This document shows, piece by piece, positions 1 to 12,790 of a stretch of DNA of 64,000 nucleotides. The DNA comes from Astrocystis sublimbata (Eukaryota > Ascomycota > Sordariomycetes > Xylariales > Xylariaceae). The translations under genes were made by a program, and so were the position numbers. The DNA lies in the NCBI GenBank assembly GCA_022453515.1, contig JAJNNY010000031.1, positions 124,001 through 188,000 on the forward strand. Reading direction: 5' to 3'. Position 1 is the first letter of the stretch; the number at the start of each line of letters is the position of its first letter. The notes under the pieces were generated by a model. The model saw nothing but the letters and a program-made list of their open reading frames with translations, did not search any database and had not been told where the DNA came from.

Positions 1-3000
1 AGCTAGCCATGCCTCGGCGAGCCACTCACTGTTTCCCTCAGCTTACCTCATAGCTCGCTCGCGAGGCTCGTAGGCAGTTCGGTGCGTGTCACCGCGAGCG
101 CCCGGTGTGACTCCTTCGTGAAACCATACCTGGTCGCAGCGGGATTCGAATAGGATTCAAAAACACCCCCAACTTAGTTTCCGGTGCGCGTATGTAGACT
201 AGGTAAGGTCCTAGCATCATCTACTAATGGGAATGTAAGTAAGCAACCAACGGCCCCAATGTTTTTGCCTATTCTCAGTGGCGAGGAATTGTTGGTAACA
301 CAAGACCCTGAGCGCCTCTACGTAAGATGTAAGAACTAGGTGAGCAGTAGGGCGGAAACAGAAAGTAAATAAAGCACTTAGAACGGAAATGTCCGGTGTT
401 AGTTGTAAACATCGTAAGCAAGGCGCAAGTACCTGCTATGTAGTAAGTATACCTACAAACTACCTAGGTACTTTACAAACACCGGTAACAGTAACGAATT
501 ATGTATCATAACCGCAGCGAGGTGGTATTTGCCAATCCCGACAAGATTCTTGGTTATCGTGATAGCGAGTGATATTGGAATGGAATACATATGCCAGCCC
601 AACGTTCCCGAATCGGTCGCACGCTTCGGCCCGGCTACCTAAAAAGCGTGTTTTAGCCGCAACGCAGTCCAAGCTCCTCTACATTACACAGTCTCTATCA
701 ACACCAGGCCCATCAAGTAAGATCGGGAAGTAGAGCTCCAGTCGATGTGCGTACGAAAAACTCTTGTGTCCTCTTGGTCAGCGTCATCGCAATCACAAGG
801 CTAATGGTGGTGATCACTCAGATATGCACGTGGTGAGAAGATCGTCGGTCCACTTCGAGAACCAGTGCGTTACATGCCTCTTCACTTACCTAAGATACCA
901 ATCATCTATCATGTTTGGGGCACTACCCACCTGGTACAACGCTACACTTAGCGAGGCCTGGTGCTACGTAAGTAGGTACATATCAATATCGAATCTGGAA
1001 ATATGAAATCGAACGATACGATGCGTACGCTATTTACGACGCTTGACTACGCGGCCTCACGACGCGTACTCGGCTACGCATCGTTATGTTTTGGGGGCTC
1101 CAGAAATGCGACTGAATGAAACGTGGTACTTTCTTAAGTGCAACACATAAGCTTCTAGAAACCGTCATAGGTGTTATGATATGTGTCTGTGCAAGTTTCT
1201 CCGTCACAATGATACTCTATCATGTATTATGTATGTGATAGTTGCAGGTGCGCAGAAAAGCAACTGCAAAATGGGTCTGCATCACATATGCCTCACACAC
1301 ATATACCACAAGTAAGTAACATTTGTTCCTACAATGCGCGATTATACTTGCTGTGTTTTGCGTTGTTTTGATCTGATTCCACAAGTGTTCGAAAATAAGC
1401 AACCATTGGAACCTATTATGTTTGTTACCAGTTATAGGAGCCAAGACAACCTTGGTAAGGAATAACTTCGCCAGAATTGCTCTCCCAGTACACTTATTTG
1501 TACATAGAGATCATTGATCCCGGCATATTCTCGATATGTCGGATCAATTATTACAGCGAAGACCACATAAGCACATGTCCCCGCGGAGGTAAGACTGCTG
1601 CTCAGCTTAGATACCTAGAAACCCGATGGGAATGGTTCCGCCCGCCAAGAGATACTCATGACTGTAGCTGGATATAAATGCGAGGTTGTGTAGACAGAAC
1701 AGACGGACCGTAAAAGAGCGTGGGTAAAGATACAGCCGCTGGTACCTTGCGGAAATCTGCCCAAACGATAGGGGATCTGCAACCGGTACCTTGCTTACTT
1801 CTTCGGATGAACGGTGCATACTACCTGCTAAGTAAGTAAGTAATTCTGTATGTACGATACGTGGGAGCCCAGCCCTGCCGAGAATAAGCCAAACTTATGT
1901 AGGCAGTTCCTGAGGAACAGTCGGCCTCCTCGACCACGGCCAATTACCTAGTCACGCAATCACTTGACTGGCCAGTGTTCTCCGGTCTGGTCATGTTCAT
2001 ACATAAGATACTGGCCTCGACTGGCAAAGCCTTGGACGAGCCGGGTTTCGTCGGAACATAGCGGGCTTAGTCAATGTGATGGTCTTGTCAAGATGGTGTG
2101 CACCAAACAGCTAATGTAGTGACAAGAGTAGTAAGTGCTATTCGGAGTTGCCACTGCTTCGAGAATGTGTTATCTACGCGTACGCTACGCTTCGGACCAT
2201 GCTACCGACCAGATAGACAAGTATTTAGAAGCGAAGGCAAAGCTGGGCCGTCGGATGAAGATCGCCAATGACCTCCGAATTCACATATTACACGTCTTGT
2301 CTTGCACCCAAAAATAGTAGACAACTGGGAGTACGGTCGAATAAGACGACGGCTCTGGTACTGGGAAGACGGGTGCCAAACGCGGGGAAGGGAGAGGTTA
2401 ATATATCGTAGCAAGATCGAGAAGGAAAAGGGTGCGGTGGGGGGTTCTAGTTCCATCCTAAGAGGGACCAGCTTTTCGCTGAAGCGTCCCGTCCTTACCC
2501 GCCGCGAGCGCATGCGCTAGGCGGAGGTCCACTCTCCTTTCTCCTTCATTTACAAACAGGTGCTAGCTGGGCTCGGCTGGCATCTAGGTTGCTACATAGT
2601 AGGTATCTAATTCTTTTCGAATCCGCTTTCATATCCTTCTTGCTCGGAATCTTTTCGGAACGAGGCGGCTCGGACGAATCAGCCCGAATGACCGGCCTCT
2701 AAGGTTGCAGCAAAACTCATCGAGGGCCTCTCAATAGCATACGGCGTCTCGCTACCAGCGGCAAAACCTACACGTATGTAGGTGGTCAGGGTTCAGACCG
2801 CATCGCTGTCAGTCAACGGACGGGGGTAGATCGAGCCAGGCCTGAGATGGGGTGACAATACAATTGACCTTGCACGATCGTAGAGTGGCTAGAGCACAGT
2901 GGGGAGAGCTTGTAGCAGTACGAGTACCTACAAAAGCTGCAAAGTCAAGTCAAATGCTTCGAATTGTGTACGAAGTACTTTTCGTTCGGCTCGGTATGGT

Positions 3001-5047
3001 TGGAACGAGCGAGTTGCTGTCCAGCTAACGTTGGATCCACCCATCTAGTAACCATCTCCGTCGCATGGCAACAAGAATGTCTACTGCGCTTTAGCGTCGT
3101 CTTTTGTCTGCCTAGGTCGCCCAAGTTAGGAGTCAAGGGAAGTTAGAGGTTATGAACTAGGCAGAATTGGCTAAAGTTAGCTGGCTAGGCGTCCCGACTG
3201 TGGCGACCGATCCCCCCTCGTTCCTTGAGACACTGGTGCTGACGATGTCTCGCTTCACCGGCAGAGCATTGACAGGAGAGATTGCTTGATCGATAATAGG
3301 TGGGATGCCAGTGTTTGGGCCCGGTTACACGGCACGCCCTAGGTAGGAAGATGAGGGAGTCGGATTAAGAATGTCAATGCTATTGTCTTTTAGGTACTAT
3401 GTAGGATTTGGTAAATGTCGGTTTGGGGGTGCAGGCGAAAGGGTCCTCCTGTATCGTAATTCCCATCCGATCAAGTCGCCTGGCGTGCCGGGGATGCAAA
3501 GCCAGTGCAAGGCTATTTTATAGCTAGGATACGAGGACATGGGGCTTGGTCACAATTCTTCAGTTTTCGGCCTTCTGCAGTTACCTCCCAAGCGTTACGC
3601 ACCTGTCAAATGCTCGTCTCCGTTTCCGTTTCCGTTCTCGATCGAAGGTTGCGTAGCCCCAATTGGGGTACCTGACGCCCTCACTCACATCCTGGCGGGC
3701 CTGGCATCCTGGCATGCTTGGGAGCTTACTCACTCGACCCTTAGTCGCACCAACGAACTTTATTTCGCCTCAATAGTTAGCTTCTGGTTGATGGTCATCC
3801 TACAGAGTCGAGAGTCAATGGCACTTACTTAATAGGGTGGTTCATGAGCTCAACTTTTCTGAAGGAGGCGACAAACAATCTGGCTTTGAGATGCCGATCT
3901 GATTATCTCTTATCATGCTGTATGCAGCATCCATGTGTTTGTTGACAAGGCCTCTGCTAATATATATCTTATTTGACCGAACAACCCTGGATTGAGTCTT
4001 GCGGAAAAGGCCGACGAGCAGCCCCTCACTATTGGTGCCACCAACCTCAGGCTGGGCCTCAGAACCGCATAGGTAGATGTCTTTGATAAGCTTCAGCCAC
4101 CCTCTCGGTAAGGGCTACATAAACACGAGAGGGGTCGCGGCTGGGAATATGTCTCGGTAAGATCTGGGACACACACAGTCAGTAATGTCACTTCATCTCG
4201 TGACAGGAGCCTGCCCGAATTAGGTTCCAGCAGCCGATGACTACGGCATCCAGACACGCCAGAGTCCCAATCAGGAGTCTTTGTTCGACACTGGCTGCAT
4301 GGTCAGCAGCGCCCGCAGATGCCATCATCATTCCCTGCACGCTGACTGAGGTGGCATTCCCTATCTCGACCAAGTGCAACGAGTTAGCTCCCGGTGAAAG
4401 CTGGACCTGATGAATACTTACATAGCAGATATTTCAGAGTGGGCAATGCCGACCAGTAGGCTCGTCCCAGTACCTAGGCAGATAGCATTTACGCAGGGGC
4501 AACTCACCGAGAATCTGGCTATGGAGATATTTCACCGCGTTTCTGTCGGCCGTGGCACATGGCATTGTTTATCAGCTATCCGCATTCCGTAGCTGGATAC
4601 GATTCAGATGGGTTCCCCTCTTAGAGCAAGATGCACTGTATATGGTACTGTATGTGCGAGTATGTAGAGCTCTCAGCTGCATGCCGCTAGCTTGCCTTCT
4701 ATCTAAATTTGGACTGGCACCGTGTAACGTACCTCAGCAACACCTACGAGTACGGCGGGAATGTTGTCTTCGGTCACTTCCATATGGCAATTACTCATGA
4801 TACCTATCTAGAACGGCGGGTGTGCGGCGAACGAAAACACTTGAGAAATTTGAGTACGCTGTATATAACCACCTGCATCTCCCTAAGTACCTTATGCTCG
4901 GCCATTTATATGTTGTTTGTGTTGTTCGGCACAGGCGCCCAGCCCCTTCAACTTCCTTGTCTTCCTGAAACTTGGCCTACTCACGGTAGCGTATTCGTCC
5001 AACGGGGCTCTAGCTATTATTGGGTCGGTGTAGCTCAGTCAGATAGA

Positions 5048-5091
5048 TACTAATGGTTACAATAGTGCATATCGAGATGAACCATTAGGTA
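5048..5091. repeat. Short inverted repeat (hairpin)
   Basis: Arms of 11 and 12 nt, TACTAATGGTT and AACCATTAGGTA, are reverse complements apart from one extra base and are separated by 21 nt. No gene is nearby. I assign no function. Confidence 0.5.
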
Positions 5092-5590
5092 TTAGAGGCA
5101 ACGTCAGGTACTAGGTATCCCTCCTCTTAAGTCGTCACACGCATGTGTACTGTTCTGTTGTACATACTTGCTATCACGCATGAGGCCAGGGGGTCGCAAG
5201 GCCTGTGTGAGTGAATCACTATGATTTCCTTGGGCTGAAGTTGGGTAGGCGGGTTGGAATGGAAACATGTGGTGAGCTGGCTGGCTTGTCTAAGTAGCAC
5301 CCACCCGCTACCTGCCATCTGCGAAGAGGTAGCCAGGACGTCGACCAATAACTGCGGCTATTGAACCTGTCATCCTGTAAGGGCGGACGACATGGATGAT
5401 GTTGAATGAATTGGGGTCGGTAGGTAAGTTGTATTTGCAGGCCTCGAATGCCGCTCGGCCTTACATCTATGTACATAGTAGTAGATCTCCCTGTCTCGCC
5501 TGTGTAAGTACTTTTCCTTCATGACTCCGGCGCTCCTGTACGACTTCAGTCCTGTTCGTCAGGGCTCAAGGGATGGGCAGCGAGCTAGGG

Positions 5591-5612
5591 ACAGGCAGGC
5601 AGGCAGGCGGGC
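5591..5612. repeat. GGCA microsatellite
   Basis: About four to five copies of the tetranucleotide GGCA/GGCG lie in non-coding DNA. Confidence 0.6.
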
Positions 5613-6336
5613 CGTCGAGGTCAACGTCCAAGAAAACGTTGAACATGGCTTGCTCTCATAAACTACACACGTCTTCCCCATGGCGGGGGCAGACGGAGTG
5701 GGCTCTCCCCTACTTGCCTTGAAAGTTTCGAATTCCTGGTCAGCTGGTGTTTGCTTCTTGTGCTGAAGCGACGAATGGGCAGGGACTGGATGACAGCCGG
5801 CTGCCCCTTCAGATGGTAGTATCCACACAAGCTAAAGATGGATGCGTTCCAAGTCCACTAACGCCGCCTGTTGACGACCTATTACCCATTGCACAGTAGT
5901 CTAGCTGTCTGCGGATCCATGATGGGCCGCCTAGGATGAATAGATGGGTGCTAGCGTCGAAGTCATGTACAGCGGATGTAAATGCCCAGCTGCGTACTTG
6001 CACGTACATATGTCGGCGGTATGTAGAGCAGGCGGCGAGGGCGGGTCAAGACGCATACACAATTCATACGGTCGATAGAACATCTGATGAAATGGGCTGA
6101 TGGCGTTGTTGGCTTCACTCCCGCGAGACTTACGTACGTGTGCACAACCGACCAGCCTGTGGTTGTGTTGTTGTTTGTGAGAGGGAAAGCGAGCGTGATC
6201 GACGTGTGCTTCTGTTGCTCAAGATGATGCTGGATGGGAATCGGAGCATCCTCAGAAATAGCGCAGGCCATCTGCGCGGCGGCTATTGGACGAGAGCATC
6301 GGTTGGGTGAGGTGTGTGGCCGGGTCAGGACGCAGG

Positions 6337-6388
6337 GCAGGTGCGCAGGCGCAGGCGCAGGCGTGTACACAGGTACGCAGGTACCTAC
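6337..6388. repeat. GCGCAG-type tandem repeat
   Basis: Three to four tandem GCGCAG/GCAGGC units run into a GTACGCAGGTAC segment, in non-coding DNA. Confidence 0.5.
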
Positions 6389-7849
6389 ACCACCCCTGTT
6401 GCAAAGCGCATCCGCATGAGCAGGAGGTACCTCCGCTGTAAACTCTGGCGTCCGCCTAGTCCGGCAACAGCTCGTTACACGCTTGTTCCTCTCACAGTGC
6501 CCAAGCCATCTGGGAGGCAAAACGGGCGGAAGAACACTGATGGAAGGAAGGTTCAGTCCTGCGTCGCTACACTGCAGAAGGGGTCTAGCATTCCAGCTAT
6601 TGCCGGCTACACATGTACCTGGTTGGACCTACCGAGTGACTCTGGCTTCAGCAAATAGATTCGAGATATCGAGTCGTATCCGGGTACACATACACATGTG
6701 CGTATTCAGGTGTCATATGCATGCCCAAACAGCCCGAGGTTGCAAGGCCTCAGTACTGTACTAGCTGCGGTGCATGGGGGAACGATCAATACGGTAGGTG
6801 CAGTGTCGTAGGTGGTTGTAAGTACTAAGTACTTCAAGTGCCTTACCAAGTTGCGGTTAGGCCCACGGTAGCGACAGATACTCAGCCTGTACATCGACTA
6901 CGCCTCGCAAACCCATGCCGCGCTGTGTGCTGTGCTGGTATCTGGCCCACCTTCAATCCTCCCTCTCCATTCAGATCCACCCGTCTGGCCCCACCCATCC
7001 ACACCCACACCCAGCTCATCCGTCCGCCTTCCCTACCAAGACATCCATGTAGGTACCAGCACTCGTGGATGTCTGCTGGTGGTACTTGCTCAGGCAAGTC
7101 AGGGTGCCAGGTACGCTACGCATACCCTCCCGGCCTACCTACCCGACCTGACCTGACCTGCCTGTAACCATCCCCCAAGGCGAGCCCGGCCAGCAAGCAC
7201 CACGACTGGACCCAGACCATGCCAAACCTCTGGCCAACCAACCTTCCATCCACTTCACTACCTTACCTTACCTTCACTTCACTTCGGTCCATTCACATCT
7301 CGTATGGTCTGGCATAGTGTCGTCGCTTTGCTTTGCTTTGCGTTCTTGCTTCCTTTCTCCTGCCAACAAGGATCATTCTCCCTGCTTAGAGCACGACATT
7401 GTTCTGCCCTGTCTACTGCCTCGTCATTGTTGTGCCCCGAGGTTCTTTGCCCGTGTGGTTGCTGTGTTCTATATCTGAGCACCCCCATCAGCCTTCTCGC
7501 TGCGTTCCGCCGACCTCGCTGCCGTATTCGCTATTCGAGCCACGAGCCATTCAACCCTACCTTTCTGTCCTCGTCCCTCGTACAGCCACGATTCCTGAGA
7601 CCGAACTCGATAAGACCGACATCATTGGTACACGGCAACGCATAGTATTATGTGATGCAGCTGCATGAGAAGCCCACTACTTTACCGTTGGACTTCTGAC
7701 AGTCTGGCTGGGTCCAGAGTGCAGATTGCAGCCGCTTCACGATACCACAAATCGAACACAACAACCCTTCGATCCTCCGACCGGTCGTCCAACCTCCCAA
7801 TCCGCCAAGTTAAACATTCACTACAGTCGAGTCGACCTAGATCCCTACC

Positions 7850-10298
7850 ATGGCGGCCCTCCACATCGGAAATGCTGGTTTGCAGCTCGAGAGCTCCCCA
7901 AGCTCGAGGGACTCTCTGCCGCTGCAGGCCTTCGGCATTGTCCTCAATGACAGCATGATTGAAGACATGATCAGATGCGTACAAGGCGGAAACAATGTCG
8001 AACTCACACTGGGAAACTCACCCGTAAGCTGACTCCTCGTTCTTCACACGGCCTTTTGAGCTATTGCGCCCTGATCTACACTACCTGGTTAGCCATAGTG
8101 CTCACCAGAGACTCCCATGGCCACAAATTGCGTGGAAGCGGTGCCTTGGTCACTTTTGCTTGCTAGACTTCGTTTGATTCCTATAGTCTACTAACCACAC
8201 TCACTTGCTTAGTCGTTACACTACGGGTCGACAGAAGAGAGCGTTTCGGTCACGCCAGAATCTATCAACTACGACTTGTATCTCACGGATCTCGCAGATC
8301 CTGGAGGCAAGACCCAGCGACTAGCACATCCCACTATGTCGATCATAAAGAAACCACCTACCTCCCTCTCGAAGAAACCCACGAAAGTCACGACAAAGCA
8401 AGCCAACCGTGCTCCATCATCTGGGGCCGAGTCGGACCTTGATAGCCGAGCTAGCTCATATGCTCAAAAGAGCGGAAAAGGGTACAGTGAACCGAGCTGG
8501 ATCTTGATATGCGGGACTAATAGTAGACAGGCCCAAAGCTGCCAGTGGTGGTTCCAAAGGCTCCAAGCCTCTCGCGGCTGGCAGAAACGCAATGGCAGGC
8601 GTTCTGTCTAGCACAGCCCGATCACTACCCTCGAGTCCTGCCCTCAACGGAGTGGCTTCACCAAATCCTGCCTTATCAACATACGCCGCCCAACAACAAG
8701 TCCTTGAAAAGAACAAGGGGCAACGGATCGTACTTGTCCACGAGTTGGCAGTTGGAGACCAACCATTCCAGCGCTTGCAAGATGTTTGGACCGGTGCGGA
8801 ATCTGACCTAAAACCAACCGTTGACAAAGTTGCCGACTTCAACAAAATCACAGAGAAGTGGAGTTTGAAAAAGATCTTCTGGAAAGAACTAGATGTCTGG
8901 AACTACGATTACAAGACCTCTGAAGACCGTCAGTCAGCCATCGACAATGCTATCAGAACGTACGACAGGCAAAGGACGGCGGTGATCGACCCTGTTTGGG
9001 ACAGACTGCTTCCAAAAGAGGACCGAGGCAAGAATATTGTGCTGAGCAAACTGCAAGCTTCGATAGCCAAGCAGAGTTCAATACCTCCAGCGCCGAAGGT
9101 TGCAGGTCAAAAGGGGGAGGATGGAAATAGGAGCGACATGGACATATCGAAAGCTAAAGGTGAAGCAATGTCCAGATCCAACTCCCAGCCTACAAGTGGC
9201 AAGCCCAAGAAAATCAGCGATCGAGAGGCCCAGACCAAGCGTCTACTCTCAAGCAACCCCAAGAAACCTGCGCCGAAGAAGCCAGCGACCAAGGCCAAGG
9301 TTATAGAGGAGAAAAACAAGAAGGTTCTCTCTGAGGAGTTTGTCTACGATACAGATACCAGCCAAGAGGACACCCCACTATCACAGAGCACTGCCTCTGC
9401 CCCAAAGCCAAAGCCAAAGCTTCCCCCGAAGCCAACCGAGAGAGCAATCGAGAAACCGGTTGAGAGGCCTACGGGAAGGGTAAATGACAAGCCGAAGGAG
9501 CCGCCCGCTCCTTCAATTTCCAAGCCAAAACCGAAATCTGCCGTTCGACCTCCCCGCGGGCCCATCAAAGCACCAACAACAGCCATGCCTAAACCGCCTC
9601 AGAAGCGGCCTCGGGAAGACGAAGAAAGCAGCTCCAGCTCCGGTGCCCCTCTCAGTAAGCGCATCAAACCAAAAGACGTGCACAAGCCCGCCGCGGAGTC
9701 CAAGGTGTCGAGGCATCGGGCCTCGGATGCAAGCCAGCATTCTCGTGGAACGAACAGCACGGCGTCCACAACTTTTGTGAAGAGTAAGAATACGTCGCCT
9801 ACCAAGTCATCGCCGCTCGCAACATCGCCACCGACGAATGCGTCTGACCTCGACGAACGCCCTTCGAGCCAACGACTGCCGAACCGCCCGCAACAGCATC
9901 CCCCGATCATACATCGCAATGGAGATTGGGATCGAGAGCGCGGGCGCGATCGCGGTCAAATGTTGAACGCTACGAATACAAACAGGATGTCAGCGTCAAG
10001 CTCTCAAGCATCGTCTACGGGTACAAATATGGCGAGTAAGAAGCGAAAGGAGCGGGAATCCACAGACGAGTCGCCAGAAACAACACCAACGCCGCCCACC
10101 AAGAGGCGTCTTAGCACGCAGATCTTGGTAGATGCCCGCAAGTTCACGAAATATTACGAGAAATACTCGGACCTTCACCACGAGATGGCTGCATTGAAGG
10201 ATCCCCCCGAAGACAAGCTCGCTCGGCTGATCGAGATGCGGGACGAACTCGTCGTCATGAAGCGCAAGATCCAACAAGCAGCCGCATCATCAACATAG
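7850..10298 (+). CDS. ell1: RNA polymerase II elongation factor ELL-like protein
   Basis: Three exons (7850-8023, 8213-8481, 8531-10298) join in frame to 736 codons. Introns are 189 and 49 bp; the first has a CTAAC branch site. The N-terminus (exon 1 contains GIVLNDSMIEDMIRC) and the first part of exon 3 (a VLVHELAVGD segment followed by a basic helical region with KIFWKELDVWNYDY) fit the ELL N-terminal domain. A long disordered Pro/Lys/Ser-rich linker follows. The last 65 residues, beginning LSTQILVDARKFTKYYEKY, match the occludin/ELL homology domain. In metazoans and fission yeast, ELL with EAF raises the catalytic rate of Pol II by suppressing pausing. The ATG at 7850 is chosen because conserved sequence starts directly after it. 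The ATG at 8592 is internal to exon 3. Linker length is typical of filamentous fungi. The call rests on domain order at both ends, not on a database match. Confidence 0.75.
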
Positions 10299-12326
10299 GC
10301 TTAACATTTCCGACTAAGCTCTTCCCACCTTGACTTGGAGGAGTCGGTGCCCGAACTCGAGGGAAGTTAATGTTATCTTGGCTATGAAAATGTTTGCAGC
10401 AGCCGACAGAAGCAATGCTCTAGGCTTGAAGCAGTAATACATATTTGGAGTTGGCGTCTCGAAGGGGATCAGATTTGTGGAGAGCGTTGGGTTTCCTCTT
10501 TTAACAACACATTTTCCACATTACGGCATGGCAGGCATTTTGCGGGAAGGGAAAATGTTGATGCCGACCCAGAATCACGATTTTAGTGACAGACCACATA
10601 GATTAATGAACAGCGATGATTATCTCCTGAATTCTAGCTGAAATTACAGCTGGTGAAGTCGTGACTTGATTCGCAATCTGTGAGACTTAGTATTTTTAAA
10701 TAAGTAAAATCGCCGCCTAATGCTCTCTATCTACCTCCCATGCGAAGCAAATTTGGATGGAATTCAAAACAATACAGCGCATCGCAACACAAGAATACAA
10801 GGTGTGGTGTTGGGCTAAATCTCGATGACGTAACGAGAGGTATCTAGGTATGTCAGTATGCACCTACAACAGGCTGTATGTAGGCATAGGCAGGCTTGGC
10901 ATTCTAGCTGCTGCTTCCCGCAAGTGCAGGGCTGCAAATCGAGTAATGGACGCGAATATACATATCAACTTAGTAGTTGACGTTTGGGGTGGCGAGAGTG
11001 TTACCTAGGTACTTAGGTAGTAAGTAGTATATCTGTGCCAGATATGAGGTTGCAGATATACGACCGTGGTAGCATCTAAGAACCTGCCCCCAGGGAACTT
11101 CCTTGGGCAGGGAGGGGAAAAGAGTTGCTTATGCGATTCGGTTTCAAGATTCTGAATGGAGCTCCTTGAGTAGTTCTCCGGCTTGGCTTGCCCATTGGGG
11201 AAGGGAGAGAAACATCTGTTCATGTGTGCAGGTAGGTAGGTAAGTAGGTAGGTAGGTGTGTTCTGCATATGCGCTTACATGGCATCCCTTCAAGGTTGTT
11301 GCATCTTGGGAAAGAAAACTGAAGATGGACGGGCGGAGGGGTATGTTCGTTTCGTTTTGGGTTGCATACTCACCTAAGGTACTGGCCTTACCTTAGGTAC
11401 CTAATGTAACATTGGGAGGAAGTGTTTCGTGGCCTCGCCCTGCGACGTCGGTGAGTAACGTTTGGGCAAGGCAGCTCGCAAATCACAGCGCAGAGCTTAG
11501 CAAGGCGGGAGGGGTGAGTAGTACTTGTGCCAGCATAGAAGCTTCTTCCATGATACAAGTACAAGTACAAGTACAACCCGGATCACAGACACGAGAATAG
11601 CTCGTGGCGACACATGCTGCTAATCCCTATCCCTGTCTTTTCGGGCAACGTACAAGTACCACGTTTCTCGTACCACACATTAGGTACATATATAACCTAG
11701 CAATTGTGTCTAGGAATCAACTTACTTATTTATGTAAGTGCCTAGGCCCTACGGATGCACCCGATTCCTTGATAAAACAGACCTAGGTATGTTTCGAAAA
11801 AAAAATCCAGCCCGACAACCTACGGAAGGGAAAACCGGTATATCTGCAACAAAGGTTTATATTAGGTAATGGGCTAAACGCGCGTTTAGAAGCATGTTCG
11901 CCAGGATGTAGACGCGTTATCCCTGCTCGGCTACGGAAGCTACCGGGTAGTGTGGGGGTGTAAGTACGATCGCCCATCAGCTATGTGGATCACCCATCTC
12001 GAGCTTGGGTGGAGGTGGAGGTGGAGGTCAAGGTGGGCGCCCGGGAGAGGGGTGTGCTTGCTCGGGGTTAGGGCGGAAACTGAAAGGCGGGACCATCAAG
12101 CTCCCAGCAAGCAGAAATCTAACGTCGGCTGGGGCCCCAGTCCAACATCGAGGATCATCGAAACAACAGAAGGAAGTGAACAAAAATCGAACGTGAAAGT
12201 CATTTTTTTAACCTAGATTGAGTATTGACATGCATATCACCAAACAAATTAATTTGACCATATATCCTTAATCATAAGTTTATAAATTAAAAAAGTAATT
12301 ATACTTTTATTTACTATCGATTAACA
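10299..12326. other. Intergenic region downstream of ELL
   Basis: No supportable gene. It holds the ELL 3' UTR, TAGGTA/ACCTAGGT words (around 10,848, 11,005, 11,390 and 11,781), a GGTA microsatellite at 11,231, an ACAAGT triplication near 11,563 and GGAGGT repeats near 12,010. The AT-rich tract at 12,190-12,326 may be the remains of a copia LTR on the minus strand. Confidence 0.5.
11231..11257. repeat. GGTA microsatellite
   Basis: About six GGTA units, one of them changed to AGTA. This is the cleanest run of the TAGGTA word that recurs throughout the intergenic DNA. Confidence 0.7.
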
Positions 12327-12344
12327 CCTTCCCCCCTTGAAAAG
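12327..12344 (-). other. Candidate polypurine tract and 3' LTR edge of a copia element
   Basis: Read on the minus strand, this is a purine run (AAGGGGGGAAGG) followed at once by TGTTAATCGATAG. That is the expected arrangement of a retrotransposon polypurine tract and the TG start of a 3' LTR. It lies about 140 bp downstream, in minus orientation, of the RNase H relic. The following 130 bp (12,326 down to about 12,190) are very AT-rich. No matching 5' LTR was found by eye. Confidence 0.4.
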
Positions 12345-12483
12345 CTAATTTCTACATAGCTAGGTCGCTAGCTACCTACCTACATACTTCAAAGCCATAC
12401 CTGGCAGCTTATAACCAGTCGGAGATGAAATCAGGAGTGAGATGATCAGATTGAGGCTACCTCTAACTATCATCTCTCTGGGT

Positions 12484-12615
12484 CTACATAGAAACTACGT
12501 CTTGCAGGCTGGAGTGCCATACAACTGGGTTGCCACACATGAAGATAACGTATCCTGTTGTGGACTTTCCGTTGACGAGATCAGCTGCAAGATCTGCGTC
12601 AACTGCCACGAACAA
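12484..12615 (-). pseudogene. Copia RNase H fragment
   Basis: The minus-strand translation includes DADLAADLVNGKSTTGYVIF followed by GNPVVWHS. This matches the start of the copia RNase H domain (family pattern DADWAGD..xKSTxGYxF). It ends at an in-frame TAG (12,486-12,484), so the rest of the domain is lost. Confidence 0.65.
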
Positions 12616-12790
12616 GCCTAATTCGTTGTGTGTCATGTGTGCGCAGTATGCGATTTCCATCAATCAGCCATACTACGTAGTTCGAACGTTCCTCATAATC
12701 AAGGAAGACTGCTGTCGGCCCTCTTGGCTCGAGTTTCTCTGCGGCAATCCTCATTGACTCATCTATGTGTACGAAACATCGTGTTCCCAC
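12599..12790 (-). pseudogene. Copia integrase C-terminal linker fragment
   Basis: This 63-codon open stretch has the copia integrase-to-RT linker pattern: G-x-R-C-F-V-H-I, EKLEPRG, a FLDYEE segment (family LVGYEG) and NRILRTHD. Its tail overlaps the RNase H fragment in a different frame, showing that intervening sequence has been deleted. Confidence 0.6.

Larger units (their letters stand above)
1..7849. other. Gene-free stretch, 7.8 kb
   Basis: I see no supportable gene. ORFs are short, overlap on both strands and match no family I know. The longest (6520-5963, minus) does not begin with ATG. The stretch is dotted with TAGGTA, CCTAGG and GTAAGTAAGTAA words and short purine or pyrimidine runs. 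Short tandem repeats lie at 5591-5612 (GGCA units) and 6337-6388 (GCGCAG units). A hairpin lies at 5048-5091. The last 500 bases (about 7,260-7,849) are pyrimidine-rich and probably hold the promoter and 5' leader of the ELL gene. Confidence 0.6.

Noticed and set aside
5030..5091. tRNA-like start GTGTAGCTCAGTCAG
   Set aside because: A-box resemblance only. No B-box and no acceptor pairing; a simple inverted repeat explains the downstream symmetry.
5963..6520. 185-codon minus-strand ORF
   Set aside because: Does not begin with ATG, low-complexity Thr/Pro/Ala composition, no domain and no conserved neighbours.
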